Source of the DNA: Planctomycetota bacterium
GTDB lineage: Bacteria; Planctomycetota; B15-G4
Assembly (NCBI GenBank): GCA_003644265.1
Contig: QNBX01000030.1
Location: 1 to 34,006 of the forward strand
Reading direction: 5' to 3'
Length of the DNA: 34,006 nt
In this document: positions 17,142 through 25,869 of the stretch, piece by piece
Position numbering within the stretch: the first letter of the stretch is position 1
Layout: every line of letters starts with the position of its first letter
Notes under the pieces: generated by a model
Told to the model about the DNA's origin: nothing
Seen by the model: the letters and a program-made list of their open reading frames with translations, nothing else
Database searches by the model: none
Made by a program: the position numbers and the translations under genes

Positions 17142-17154
17142 AGGGAGAGAGCGA

Positions 17155-19599
17155 CTACGGCAGGAAGTCCGCCTGAATGGCGTTGCTGAAGTCGAGACCA
17201 TGGGGCTGAGCGCCGTCCTGGATCGCGAACTGCAGCACGAACGACATCGGCCCGTTGCCGCCGGGGATGCCGGCCAGCAGCACGTCACCGGCCACGCTGG
17301 TGGTGTGGGGCTGGGCCGCCAGCACCGGGATGGGCACCAGCGTGCCGCCCTTGAACGGCATCGGCGCGGCGGAGAGACTCAGCACCAACCAGGCCGACGC
17401 GTTGGGCGCGGCGCCCGTGAGCAGCAGGTCGGCCGAGGTGCCGCTGGACAGGTCACCGCCGCACATGCTCAACGTGGAGTTGCCGGGACCGCCGAAGCCC
17501 AGGTCGAGCTGGCAGATCTTGGTGCCGGCGTCGGGCAGGTCGCGAGCCACGATCGTGACCGCGGCCGTGTCGGTGGAGACCATGCCGTCGCTATCCGTGA
17601 CGGTCAGCGTGACCACATGGTCGCCCGCCGAGAGATCGTTACGCGACGTGCGCCGGCCCGTGCCGAGGGCGCCGTCCAGGTCCGAGCTCCAGGCGACGCG
17701 GGCACCATGCAGACCCTTGTCCTCCAGGTCCCAGGCCATGCCGTGCAGGATCACGGTGGCGCCTTCGAGCAGGGTCGCGCCGGCGTCCGGCGTGAGGATG
17801 TGCGCCCACGGCGGGTTGCCGCCCCCGCCCGCAAAGCTCGGCGCGTTGATCAGCAGCTCGCTGCGCACCACGGTGGTGTTGAGGCCGTCCGTGGCGAACA
17901 GCTCAAAGAAGCCCTGGCCGTCGACCAGCGCCGGGAGCTGCTTCATGTTGACCGTGAACGAGGTGTCCTGGGTGCTGGTGTGGATGGGCGAGAACTGCAC
18001 GCCGTCACGGGAGTAGCGCAGGTAGTAGGTCAGCTCGTCGCCGTCGGCGTCGCTGCCTTCCCAGGCCACGCGCAACACGTCGCCGTCCAGCTGGGCGGCG
18101 GCCGGCGAGACGAACGCCACCCGCGGCGCGTTGGCCGAACGCTCGAGCATGAGGCTCGACAGCGCGCGCCCGTTGCCCTGGACGATGACCACCTGATCGA
18201 TCGGCACGCCCGCCGCGGACCGGACGGGCAGGTTCACGTTGAAGCCCACCAGCGGAGAGCTCTCGTCGGAGTCGCTGGCGTCCGAGCAGTCGCTGCTGCT
18301 GACCGTCGCCACCGCCAGCTCGCGCACGATCTGCCCCTGGGCGAAGGCCCGCACGATGATCTCGGAGCCGTCGCCGGCCGTGTCGCTGAGTCGGCCCGAG
18401 GGCAGGGTCAGCATGTCGGTCATCTGCACCTGCCCCGTGACGGCGTTCCAGATACCGGCCACGAACAGCGTCTCGCCCTCGTCGGAGCCAGCCGATGCCG
18501 CGTTGATGCCCGGCTGGAACTTGGGGTGGCTCATCCAGCCGGTGTAGTTGGGCAGGTAGACCCAGGCCTGATGGCTAAGCAGCCCCGCCACCATGATGTC
18601 CTTGGCTGTCGGCGGCTTGATCTTGGGCAGGACCTGGGTGATGGCCAGGTGGTGCTCCACATCCACGCCCCACAGCCCGGTGCTGCCGTTGTGGTGGAAC
18701 AGGCCGGTGCAGTGCCCGACCTCGTGGGCAAACGTGCGCTGGTGGCGGATGGGCTGCGTGTTGCCCATGGACGCCACGCCGTTGATGATCGACTGGCCGT
18801 TGTACGGCAGCGACCCGGGGATCCAGCCGTAGATGTACTGCGGCTTGGGCACCATCAGGTTCAGGTCGGCCGTGAGCGAGTTGTTGAGCGCGCTGCCGCC
18901 GCCGTTGAGCGAGCTGGTCCACAGCTTGGTGGGCGCGTCGATGCGGCGGTAGTCCCAGTCGGGCACGGGGTAGACGCCCTGGATGAAGTTGTCGCCCACG
19001 CCCGGCTCGATCAGCGCGGTGTCGGGCGGGTTGGGGCTCGAGCCGCCGCCGAGGCGGTAGTCGACCGGCGCGTAGGCCATGTCGGGGCGCCCCAGCGCGA
19101 TGAAGGTGAGCGGCCCCTTGATGGTGATGTTGTTGGCGGCGGTCTGCTCGGGCACCTGATTCGGGCCGGCCGGGTTCACCTCCACCGAGAGCGTCACGTT
19201 ATTGGACGTGGGCGGGATGAACGTGAAATTCATGGTCTGGTCGAGTTCGCCCTCGTTGATGCTCACGAGCACCTGGTAGGGGCCGTTGTCCGTGTACACG
19301 GGCGAGTCGTCGACCTCCTCACCATCGACGAAGACGCGCATGAGGCCGTCGACGAAGACGGGCGTGCCCGGGTCGTTGGTCAGGCGCACTGTGGCCCGCA
19401 CGATGGCGGTCTTCTCGCCGACCAGCGTGGTGGCGCCGTTCTGGACGGCCTGGTTGACGTCGATCGTCTGCACCGAGAAGTCGGGAATCTGGGCGGACAA
19501 CCCGGTTGCACCGAGACCCAGCGCGAGCGCGCTCATGGTCAGGGCCCGGAGCGATCCGATCGGGCACAACGGGGACGCGGAGAGAGCGCGGAATTGCAT
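17155..19599 (-). CDS. Secreted metzincin-type metalloprotease with planctomycetal C-terminal module
   Basis: An 814-residue protein. The ATG at 19599 is preceded by a perfect AGGAGG seven bases upstream. Residues 1-37 are a signal peptide ending LSAQ. Residues ~38-155 form a CARDB-like beta domain (VNPAGPNQVPEQTAANNI). The protease region carries H292-E-V-G-H296-C-T-G-L-F-H302, matching the metzincin HExxHxxGxxH zinc motif. Beta-rich domains follow, including a fibronectin-like part (YYLRYSRDGVQFSPI) and a PKD-like domain (~605-690, SAGDHVVTLTVTDSDG). Residues ~697-814 (CQLDLGFGGPGNSTLSMCGG ... FSNAIQADFLP) resemble a C-terminal module I know from many secreted planctomycetal proteins, possibly for surface attachment. 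The protease is inferred to act outside the cell on proteins; no prodomain Cys-switch is obvious. It is a single gene with hairpins downstream and a 241-bp upstream region. Confidence 0.88.
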   Translation of the reverse strand: MQFRALSASPLCPIGSLRALTMSALALGLGATGLSAQIPDFSVQTIDVNQAVQNGATTLVGEKTAIVRATVRLTNDPGTPVFVDGLMRVFVDGEEVDDSPVYTDNGPYQVLVSINEGELDQTMNFTFIPPTSNNVTLSVEVNPAGPNQVPEQTAANNITIKGPLTFIALGRPDMAYAPVDYRLGGGSSPNPPDTALIEPGVGDNFIQGVYPVPDWDYRRIDAPTKLWTSSLNGGGSALNNSLTADLNLMVPKPQYIYGWIPGSLPYNGQSIINGVASMGNTQPIRHQRTFAHEVGHCTGLFHHNGSTGLWGVDVEHHLAITQVLPKIKPPTAKDIMVAGLLSHQAWVYLPNYTGWMSHPKFQPGINAASAGSDEGETLFVAGIWNAVTGQVQMTDMLTLPSGRLSDTAGDGSEIIVRAFAQGQIVRELAVATVSSSDCSDASDSDESSPLVGFNVNLPVRSAAGVPIDQVVIVQGNGRALSSLMLERSANAPRVAFVSPAAAQLDGDVLRVAWEGSDADGDELTYYLRYSRDGVQFSPIHTSTQDTSFTVNMKQLPALVDGQGFFELFATDGLNTTVVRSELLINAPSFAGGGGNPPWAHILTPDAGATLLEGATVILHGMAWDLEDKGLHGARVAWSSDLDGALGTGRRTSRNDLSAGDHVVTLTVTDSDGMVSTDTAAVTIVARDLPDAGTKICQLDLGFGGPGNSTLSMCGGDLSSGTSADLLLTGAAPNASAWLVLSLSAAPMPFKGGTLVPIPVLAAQPHTTSVAGDVLLAGIPGGNGPMSFVLQFAIQDGAQPHGLDFSNAIQADFLP

Positions 19600-19840
19600 C
19601 GGGGTGCCTCCTGCTTGGTACGAATTCGGGGTCTGACCTCGGGATCGGCCGTTGGGGGAGAACCGCTCCCGATGCCTGCAGGCTACTCCCGATTCCCTGA
19701 TCCGCCCAGGGGGCCAGCCCGCACGAGCGAGGAAATGGCAGGGCCAACAGGAGCCTGTCCTGAGCCGGGTCGCCAACCCTGGCAGGGGGCGACGCCAGAC
19801 CGACGCTACGCGCACGCGGGCGCCCAGCCGGCAGCGTGCT

Positions 19841-20287
19841 TCAGCCTGCGACCTTGACCGTCAACACGGGGCAGGCGCAGTGACGCACCACGCGCTCCGC
19901 CACCGAACCCAGCAGCGCGTGCTTGAGACCGGTGTGGCCGTGGGTGGCCATGACCACCAGGTCGATGGCGTTGGTCTTCACCAGTTCGACGATGCGCTGC
20001 GAGGGGCTGCCCGCGCCCACCAGAGAGGAGCACGGCACGCCGCGCTCGCTGACCTCCGCCACCACCTTCTGGAGTTCCTGCTCGGCGGCCTGCTTGGCGC
20101 GCTCCTCAAAGTTCTCGGTGGTCAGGGGGGCGGCGCCAAACGCCACGGGATAGAGCACCGGTGCCACCACATGCAGCATGACGAGCTGGGCGCCCAGGGC
20201 GCGGGCCAACTCCTCGGCCTGATCGAGCGCGGAGCGGCTGTGCTCGGAGAAGTCCACCGGACAGAGGATGGTCTTGATCTCGTTCAT
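19841..20287 (-). CDS. Universal stress protein (UspA family), second gene of a pair
   Basis: A 148-residue single UspA domain. It has the N-terminal strand KTILCPVDFSEHSRSAL with the ATP-contacting Asp, and the C-terminal ATP-binding loop in MATHGHTGLKHALLGSVAER. The usual first Gly of the G-x2-G-x9-G-S motif is Ala here, while the rest of the loop (G-x9-GS) is kept. The ATG at 20287 has AGGAGG five bases upstream, in the 9-bp gap after the first usp gene, so the two form an operon. Nucleotide-binding Usp proteins respond to starvation, oxygen or redox stress; the exact role here is unknown. The promoter candidate lies before the first gene. Confidence 0.93.
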   Translation of the reverse strand: MNEIKTILCPVDFSEHSRSALDQAEELARALGAQLVMLHVVAPVLYPVAFGAAPLTTENFEERAKQAAEQELQKVVAEVSERGVPCSSLVGAGSPSQRIVELVKTNAIDLVVMATHGHTGLKHALLGSVAERVVRHCACPVLTVKVAG

Positions 20288-20296
20288 GACGGCCTC

Positions 20297-20710
20297 CTAA
20301 GGACGGGTGTACACAAAGTCGGGCACGCGCACGGTGAGCACCGGGCACGTGGCGTGCTGCACGACGCGCTCCGCCACCGACCCCAGCAAGACGTGCGCGA
20401 GGGCGCTGTGGCCGTGGGTGCCCAGGACCACGGCGTCGTAGTGACCGGCGTCGGCCTCGTGCACGATGCCCACGTCGGCGTGCACGGCCTTGACCATGCG
20501 GCGCTCGGTGACCGTGTCGGCCAGCTCATCGGGGACCAGGCCATCGAGGGCCTTCTGGGCGCTGACGGGGTCATCGGCCCCCAGCACCAGCACGTGCACC
20601 AGATGCACCTCGCCGCCGAAAGCCCGCGCCAACCTCACGGCGTAGGGCAGCGCCTGCTGTGCGGCCGGAGAGAAGTCGGTGACGCAGAGGATCTTGCGGA
20701 GCGCAGGCAT
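20297..20710 (-). CDS. Universal stress protein (UspA family), first gene of a pair
   Basis: A 137-residue UspA domain with KILCVTDFSPAAQQAL at the N-terminus and a complete nucleotide loop, LGTHGHSALAHVLLGSVAER (G-x2-G-x9-G-S). The two Usp proteins share the end pattern GSVAERVV-x-H-x-x-CPVLTV, so they are likely duplicates that diverged, one with an intact first Gly and one without. The ATG at 20710 has AGGAGG eight bases upstream. A palindromic, AT-rich element lies 18-38 bp upstream of the start and could be the operator. The divergent acyl-CoA synthetase gene lies 300 bp away. Confidence 0.93.
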   Translation of the reverse strand: MPALRKILCVTDFSPAAQQALPYAVRLARAFGGEVHLVHVLVLGADDPVSAQKALDGLVPDELADTVTERRMVKAVHADVGIVHEADAGHYDAVVLGTHGHSALAHVLLGSVAERVVQHATCPVLTVRVPDFVYTRP

Positions 20711-21010
20711 GGTTCGAGCCTCCTGGACAACTGACTCTGATATCAGTTTAGCACACTTACCTGCCTACCTTAGCCGCTCGCGGCCTCTGAACGCAGCACT
20801 TCGGGAAGCGGAACGCCAGCGTGCGCTACATGGTTGCGGCCCTGCTGCTGCAGTCGGAGCTTGAGGCGTCCACGTTCTGCAGTGAGTTGGAGCGCCTCAG
20901 CGCGCCCTTCAAGCAGTACGGGCTGCGGCGGCGAGCAGCAGCCACTGATCCGGCGCGTCCGCCCTCGTTCTCGCAAGACGCCGCCACCGGCCACCGGTTA
21001 GCCTCGCGCC
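20711..21010. other. Intergenic region between usp pair and acyl-CoA synthetase
   Basis: A 300-bp divergent spacer. The end near usp (to ~20760) is noticeably AT-rich for this window and holds the palindrome described separately. The remainder has an open frame on the plus strand but no protein-like sequence I trust. Promoters for both directions should lie here. Confidence 0.6.
20729..20748 (-). promoter_or_regulatory. Candidate operator for the usp operon
   Basis: The inverted repeat aactga-N8-tcagtt spans 20729-20748 and overlaps a perfect 10-bp palindrome, ctgatatcag, at 20737-20746. It sits in a short AT-rich island, 18-38 bp upstream of the first usp start, between the Shine-Dalgarno and the putative -10 zone. 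The position suits repression or activation by a dimeric regulator; I do not assign the factor. Confidence 0.5.
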
Positions 21011-23137
21011 ATGAGCTCCCTCGACTGCATCCTGCGCCCGCGCTCCGTGGCCGTGGTGGGCGCCTCGCGCCAGAGCAACACCATCGGCTGGAACATCGTC
21101 GACAATCTGCTGCGCCACGGCTTCACCGGCCCCGTCTACCCGGTCAACCGCAAGGCCAGCTCGGTCCACTCCGTCCCTGCATGGCCCTCGCTCGAGGCCA
21201 TCCCCGGGCCGGTGGACCTGGCCGTGGTGGTGGTGCCCAAACAGCACGTGCTGGACGTGGCCGAGGACTGCGCCGCCAAGGGTGTGCGCGGCCTGATCGT
21301 CATCTCGGCCGGCTTCGGCGAGGTGGGCGGCGAGGGCAGCGAGCGCCAGGCCCGCCTGACCGCCATCGTGCGCGCGGCCGGCATGCTCATGGTTGGACCC
21401 AACTGCCTGGGCGTGCTCAACACCGACCCGGAGATCTCGCTCAACGCGACCTTCGCGCCGGTCATGCCGCCGCCGGGGCCGGTGGCCTTCATCAGCCAGT
21501 CGGGCGCCATGGGCGTGAGCATCCTGGAGAACGCCTGCCGCCTGGGCATCGGCATCTCGACCTTCGTCTCCATCGGCAACCGCGCCGACGTGAGCGGCAA
21601 CGACCTGCTGGCCTACTGGCGCGACGACCCCGCCACGCGCGTGATCCTCATGTACCTGGAGAGCTTCGGCAACCCGGCGCGCTTCGTGGAGGTCTGCCGG
21701 GAGATCACGGCGGTCAAGCCGGTCTGCATCGTCAAGTCGGGGCGCACGGGCGCCGGGCAGCGGGCGGCCGCCAGTCACACCGGCGCGCTGGCGGGCACGG
21801 AGCTGGCCACCGACGCCCTGATCGCCCAGGCCGGCGCGCTGCGCGTGCCCACGGTGGCGGCGCTGTTCGACATGGCCCAGGCGTTTGCCAACCAGCCCCT
21901 GCCGCGCGGCAACCGCGTGGCCATCGTCACCAACGCGGGCGGCCCGGGCATCATCGCGGCGGACGCCGCCGAGACCAACGGCCTGGACGTGTGCGAGCTC
22001 TCGCCCGCCACCCAGGAGCTGCTGCGCGCGCGCCTGCCCGACGAGGCCAGCGTGCGCAACCCCGTCGACATGGTGGCCAGCGCCGACGCCGCCAGCTTCG
22101 AGCACGCCCTCTCCCGCGTGCTGGAAGATGAGCGCGTGGACGCCGCCATCGCCGCCTTCGTGCCGCCGCTCGGCGTGCAGGTGGCGGACGTGTCTGTGGC
22201 CATCGGGCGCGCCCATGCCCAGCGCCCCGAGAAGCCCGTGCTGGCCGTGCTCATGTCGCCCGGGAGCGCGGGCACGGCGCCCGAGAACGCCGGCTCCGTG
22301 CCCGCGTACCAGTTCCCCGAGTCCGCCACGCGCGCCCTGGCCGCCATGTGGTTGCAGCGCCAGATGGCCGCGCGCCTGCCGGGCTCGAGGCCTGACTTTG
22401 CCTGCGACGACGACGCCGTGGAGGCGCTGATCGACGAGACCCTGGCCGCCGGTCGCCGCAGCTTCACCGAGTACGACGCCATGCGGCTGCTGTCCCTGGC
22501 CGGTGTCCCGGTGGTCCCCTGGCGCTTTGCCTGCGCCGACGGCGACACACCCCTGCCGCGGTCATCGGCCGAGGCCGCCCGGGCGCTGGGCTTCCCCGTG
22601 GCCATCAAGGTGGTCAGCGCTCAGGTGCTGCACAAGTCCGACGTGGGCGGCGTGGCCCTGAACCTGACCACGGAGGCCGAGGTCGAGCAGGCCACGGAAG
22701 ACATGCTCGCGGGGCTCTCCGAGCAGCTGGGCGACGACGTCAAACCGGACGGGATCCTGGTGCAGGCCATGGCCGGCAAGGGCACCGAGACCATCGTGGG
22801 CGTGACGCGCCTGCCGCGCGTGGGCGCGCTGGTCATGTTCGGCATGGGCGGCATCTTCGTGGAGGTCATGAAGGACGTGGTGCTGCGCCTCGCTCCGCTG
22901 ACGGACATCGACGCCGCCGAGATGGTGGCGGGCGTCAAGCTGCACCGCCTGCTGGAGGGCGTGCGCGGGCAGCCCCCGCGGGACCTGCCCGCGCTGCACG
23001 ACGTGATCCTGCGCGTGGCCCAGCTGGCCGTACGCCACCCGCGCCTGGAGGAGATGGACATCAACCCCCTGATGGCCATGCCGGACGGCGCCGTAGCCGT
23101 GGACGCTCGGGTCATGCTGCGCGCCGAGCCAGGCTGA
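21011..23137 (+). CDS. ADP-forming acyl-CoA (acetate-CoA) synthetase, fused alpha-beta
   Basis: A 708-residue protein joining both subunits of NDP-forming acyl-CoA synthetase. Residues ~1-130 form a CoA-binding Rossmann domain (RPRSVAVVGASRQSNTIGWN). Residues ~140-460 form the succinyl-CoA-synthetase-like domains (FISQSGAMGVSILENA) with the phosphohistidine H256 in AASHTGALAG. Residues ~480-708 form the ATP-grasp beta part (FPVAIKVVSAQVLHKSDVGG, GMGGIFVEVMKDV, EEMDINPLMAMPDGAVAVDA). The reaction is acyl-CoA + ADP + Pi giving acid + ATP + CoA, reversible. It can conserve energy during fermentation or activate acids; acetate is only the default substrate. No lysine acetyltransferase domain is fused. 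It is divergent from the usp pair, which suggests possible co-regulation under energy stress. The ATG at 21011 has no clear Shine-Dalgarno. Confidence 0.9.
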   Translation: MSSLDCILRPRSVAVVGASRQSNTIGWNIVDNLLRHGFTGPVYPVNRKASSVHSVPAWPSLEAIPGPVDLAVVVVPKQHVLDVAEDCAAKGVRGLIVISAGFGEVGGEGSERQARLTAIVRAAGMLMVGPNCLGVLNTDPEISLNATFAPVMPPPGPVAFISQSGAMGVSILENACRLGIGISTFVSIGNRADVSGNDLLAYWRDDPATRVILMYLESFGNPARFVEVCREITAVKPVCIVKSGRTGAGQRAAASHTGALAGTELATDALIAQAGALRVPTVAALFDMAQAFANQPLPRGNRVAIVTNAGGPGIIAADAAETNGLDVCELSPATQELLRARLPDEASVRNPVDMVASADAASFEHALSRVLEDERVDAAIAAFVPPLGVQVADVSVAIGRAHAQRPEKPVLAVLMSPGSAGTAPENAGSVPAYQFPESATRALAAMWLQRQMAARLPGSRPDFACDDDAVEALIDETLAAGRRSFTEYDAMRLLSLAGVPVVPWRFACADGDTPLPRSSAEAARALGFPVAIKVVSAQVLHKSDVGGVALNLTTEAEVEQATEDMLAGLSEQLGDDVKPDGILVQAMAGKGTETIVGVTRLPRVGALVMFGMGGIFVEVMKDVVLRLAPLTDIDAAEMVAGVKLHRLLEGVRGQPPRDLPALHDVILRVAQLAVRHPRLEEMDINPLMAMPDGAVAVDARVMLRAEPG

Positions 23138-23252
23138 GCGCCCCCGGCGGCGCGGCGAGCGAGTCGCGCCCGGCAGCGTCGCCTCGCGCCTCGCGCCGCA
23201 ACCGGCGCCGATCGTCAGGCCTGCTCCACGCCCCGATGCCCGTCCCCTGCCG

Positions 23253-23789
23253 TCAGGCCCCGGCCTCCACCTTCTGCTTGAGCGAGGCCAGGCCCTTGTC
23301 GAACTCGCCGCCGATCATCCAGGCGGACATGAGCTGCATGAGCCCGTCGAGCACGGGCGGCACCGCGCCCTTCCAGTCACCCTGCATGGCCCAGGTGACC
23401 TGCGTGCCGCCGTCCACCAGCTCATACGTCATGGAGCACTGCGCCGGGAAGCGCTCGCCGTCCATGACGAAGGCCATCTCGTAGGCGATGCCGGTGGCAG
23501 GATCGCTGGCGGTGAACGTCAGTTCGCCGTCGCCGTCGTCGCTGGTCCAGCTCTGCGAGGCCCCCACGCCCGTGGACGTGGCCCCCATGCTGACCTTGAC
23601 CGACGGGTCGTTCTGCTCCCAGGGCGACCACTCGGGCCAGCGCTCGAGATCGCCCACGTACGCATGCACCGCTTCGGGCGAGGCATCGATGACGGTGCTC
23701 GTGCCGACGTCGTACTCCGTGGGCGCGACGAAGCCCACCGCGGCCACGGCCACGACGAGCAAGAGCAAGACGGCAAACAGCTTCTTCAT
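23253..23789 (-). CDS. SRPBCC (START/polyketide-cyclase-like) family protein with N-terminal membrane anchor
   Basis: A 178-residue protein. Residues 1-22 (KKLFAVLLLLVVAVAAVGFV) form an uncleaved anchor or signal. The rest is an SRPBCC helix-grip fold: VIDASPEAVHAYVGDLERWP with EWSPWEQNDP, then strands (GVGASQSWTSDDGDGELTF, GTQVTWAMQGDW) and a long C-terminal helix (FDKGLASLKQKVEAG). The fold binds hydrophobic ligands in a cavity; the ligand is unknown. The ATG at 23789 has GGAG eight bases upstream. It lies 56 bp downstream of the pseudopilin operon on the same strand, so read-through is possible, but a pilus role is not implied. Confidence 0.87.
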   Translation of the reverse strand: MKKLFAVLLLLVVAVAAVGFVAPTEYDVGTSTVIDASPEAVHAYVGDLERWPEWSPWEQNDPSVKVSMGATSTGVGASQSWTSDDGDGELTFTASDPATGIAYEMAFVMDGERFPAQCSMTYELVDGGTQVTWAMQGDWKGAVPPVLDGLMQLMSAWMIGGEFDKGLASLKQKVEAGA

Positions 23790-23845
23790 GGCTGGAACTC
23801 CGGTGGGTGCCTCCCCGACCGGACAGGATAGGGCAGCCCCCCGAT

Positions 23846-24337
23846 CTACTCCAGCTTGCCGGTGGCCGCATTGAGCACCAGGATGCGCTCCACGTCCTGG
23901 TGCCGGATGGTCACGCTCCCGCCCTGCACGGGCACGCCCTGGCCGTCATAGATGGCGGCCGCGCCCGTGACCCCGAAGTCCGCTGACACGAGGTCCAGGC
24001 CCGACAGATTGTCGGCGCGGCGAAAGTCGAGCTCATACGCGCCGTGGGTCAAGGGGTCGGAGATGGCCTGACCGTCCACGGCCACCACCGCCAGGCGCTC
24101 GCCGGCGGGATCAAACACCACGCCGTGGGGCGACCCCATGGCCAGGGAGAGCGTGCGCGCCATCTGCAGGGCGTCCGCGATCTGCACCTCGGCCAGATCG
24201 ACCTGGGTGCCGCTGCGTTCGCTGGTGGGCGTCCCTACCAAGGAGATCAGGATCCCCATCAGCGCCACCACCACGAGCAGCTCCACCAGCGTGAAGCCCC
24301 GCGTGGATCGACGACGGCCTGCGGTCAGCGAGGACAT
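23846..24337 (-). CDS. Type IV pilin-like/pseudopilin (GspH/FimT type)
   Basis: A 163-residue protein with a class III prepilin leader: basic residues 8-13, G14 at the cleavage site, then FTLVELLVVVALMGILISLV with Glu at mature position 5. The rest has GspH/FimT texture (IADALQMARTLSLAMGSPHG and beta-rich C-terminus with IRHQDVERILVLNAATGKLE). It should be processed by a prepilin peptidase and enter a type II secretion or type IV pilus filament as a minor subunit. GGGAG lies 9-13 bases upstream of the ATG and overlaps the end of the preceding gene; the spacing to that gene is six bases. It is the last gene of the four-gene operon. Confidence 0.9.
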   Translation of the reverse strand: MSSLTAGRRRSTRGFTLVELLVVVALMGILISLVGTPTSERSGTQVDLAEVQIADALQMARTLSLAMGSPHGVVFDPAGERLAVVAVDGQAISDPLTHGAYELDFRRADNLSGLDLVSADFGVTGAAAIYDGQGVPVQGGSVTIRHQDVERILVLNAATGKLE

Positions 24338-24343
24338 ACGCGC

Positions 24344-25348
24344 CTACTCCCAGTACGTGATGATCGGGGCCAACTGCTGAAGCGACCAGACCTGCGGCAC
24401 GAAGGCCAGCGAGACCGGCTGCAACACGCCGCCCAGATCGAGGTCCTGCGACCAGCTGCGCGGCTTGCGCTCGCGCCCGACGCGGTCCAGCAGCGGTGAA
24501 ATCACGGCTGGCTCCACGCTGACCACGTTGCCGTCCAGCACGCCGGCGAAGCCCAACTCCACGGTGTGGGCCACGATGTCACCGTGCAGGGACAAGCGCG
24601 CATCCTGGGACGTGCTGCTGATGACGCCGTCGGGCATGAGCACCGCCAGGTTGTCCAGCGCGCTGAGCGCGTCGATGCGCACGTTTCCGTCCAGCAACAC
24701 GGTCGGAGCCGTGGCCGCGTCGAAGGCCGTCAGTGAGGGGCCACCCAAGGCCGATGCCGTGACCAGCGCACCCTGGATGACCACGTCGTCCAGTTCCAAC
24801 ACCGTGTTTGGATACAGCACGAACACGCCCGTGAGCACGCTGTGCTCCAGGCGCTGATAGCCGTGCAGATCGATCTGCTCCACATCGGGGTTGGACAGCA
24901 AGGCCGAGAGGCTGGCGGGGGCGAGCTCTGGCAGCTGTTCGGAGCTCTCAGGGGTCGAGGCGGCGACAGGCTGATACGCCAGCTCCAGCACCTGTCGCAC
25001 GCCCAGGCCATCGTCGCCCAGCGCCGACAGATCGAACTGCTGCAGCGTGTCCGACGACGAGTGGACCAGCACGTCGGCCGAGCCGTCCCCGGCCGCTAGC
25101 GGCCCGGACACCAGGCCCAGGCCCGAGACCAACGCCTGACGCGCCGCGGACAGGCCCGCGTGACAGGTCTCCTGCGATTGCAACAGGAAGGCCGAGGCGT
25201 GGGACCAGCGGCCGTCCACCACGACGTGCCGTCCGAACGAGGCCACGAACGACATGATCACACTGACGGCGATCAGCACGGAGACCAGCACAAATCCGGG
25301 CGTGCGCTGGGAGGCCGGGGCGGCCCGGCGGGGCAGGTTTGTCTTCAT
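24344..25348 (-). CDS. PilX/GspK-like minor pseudopilin
   Basis: A 334-residue protein that starts at the ATG overlapping the preceding stop by ATGA. The leader is basic and ends TPG18, followed by F19-VLVSVLIAVSVIMSFVASFG. Mature position 5 is Ser, not Glu, as is usual for GspK/PilX tip subunits. The body is beta-rich with short repeats (VVIQGALVTASALGG, LLDGNVRIDALSALDNLAVL, LHGDIVAHTVELG), suggesting a parallel beta arrangement. It has no obvious calcium-binding site. Tip or priming function is inferred from family and gene order. Confidence 0.78.
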   Translation of the reverse strand: MKTNLPRRAAPASQRTPGFVLVSVLIAVSVIMSFVASFGRHVVVDGRWSHASAFLLQSQETCHAGLSAARQALVSGLGLVSGPLAAGDGSADVLVHSSSDTLQQFDLSALGDDGLGVRQVLELAYQPVAASTPESSEQLPELAPASLSALLSNPDVEQIDLHGYQRLEHSVLTGVFVLYPNTVLELDDVVIQGALVTASALGGPSLTAFDAATAPTVLLDGNVRIDALSALDNLAVLMPDGVISSTSQDARLSLHGDIVAHTVELGFAGVLDGNVVSVEPAVISPLLDRVGRERKPRSWSQDLDLGGVLQPVSLAFVPQVWSLQQLAPIITYWE

Positions 25349-25869
25349 GGGGTGATCCACCAGTGCGCGGTCTCGATGGGCTGACCCCCTTCGGAGACGA
25401 TCACCTCCAGCCGATACAGCTTGCTACCGTCGGCGGGCAGCGCATCCAGCGGGGAGTCTTCCGTGGGGGTAGAGAGGTCGGAGAGGTCGTACACGGCCAG
25501 GCTGCACTGCTGGCGCCAGCTGGACATCTCCGCGTGCGTGCTGCCGTTGGCCTTGAGCGGCGGCGAGAAGCTGCCTCCCGCCAGGGAATCCAGGGCCAGC
25601 ACGCCAGCCGCGCTGGTGGCGCCGGGCGCGCCTCCCGGCTGCTTGGGCAGGGTCTCTGCCAGCTCGTACAGCTCCTTGGCCAGGGCCAGCGCCACGTAAG
25701 AGCGCTCCGAGTACATGGCCTGGGTGCGCGCCGTGGCCGACATGGCCCAGGTCGCGCCCACGAAGCCCATGCTGATGACCACGGCCGCCATCAGCACCTC
25801 CACCAGGGTGAAGCCAAGCGTAGGCCCGGGCCGGACAGCGCGACACGGCCGCTGAGTGAGTGTCCTCAT
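25345..25869 (-). CDS. PilV-like minor pseudopilin
   Basis: A 174-residue protein. Its prepilin leader ends LG19, followed by FTLVEVLMAAVVISMGFVGA with Glu at mature position 5. The body begins with a polar helix (YSERSYVALALAKELYELAE) and ends in beta strands (KLYRLEVIVSEGG, TAHWWITP), the usual minor-pilin shape. It overlaps both neighbours by ATGA, which indicates tightly coupled translation. The frame is open upstream inside the preceding gene, but the leader fixes the start at 25869. Confidence 0.88.
   Translation of the reverse strand: MRTLTQRPCRAVRPGPTLGFTLVEVLMAAVVISMGFVGATWAMSATARTQAMYSERSYVALALAKELYELAETLPKQPGGAPGATSAAGVLALDSLAGGSFSPPLKANGSTHAEMSSWRQQCSLAVYDLSDLSTPTEDSPLDALPADGSKLYRLEVIVSEGGQPIETAHWWITP

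Noticed and set aside
17089..19857. 922-aa open frame on the plus strand, antisense to the metalloprotease
   Set aside because: The sequence is dominated by Arg, His, Gly, Val and Gln with no motif, typical of a GC-rich shadow frame. The opposite strand has a signal peptide, a zinc motif and a perfect Shine-Dalgarno.
20821..22131. 436-aa plus-strand frame overlapping the acyl-CoA synthetase
   Set aside because: After the first ~60 residues it is a shifted frame of the synthetase, rich in Arg/Gly/Pro. The synthetase frame has all the expected motifs.
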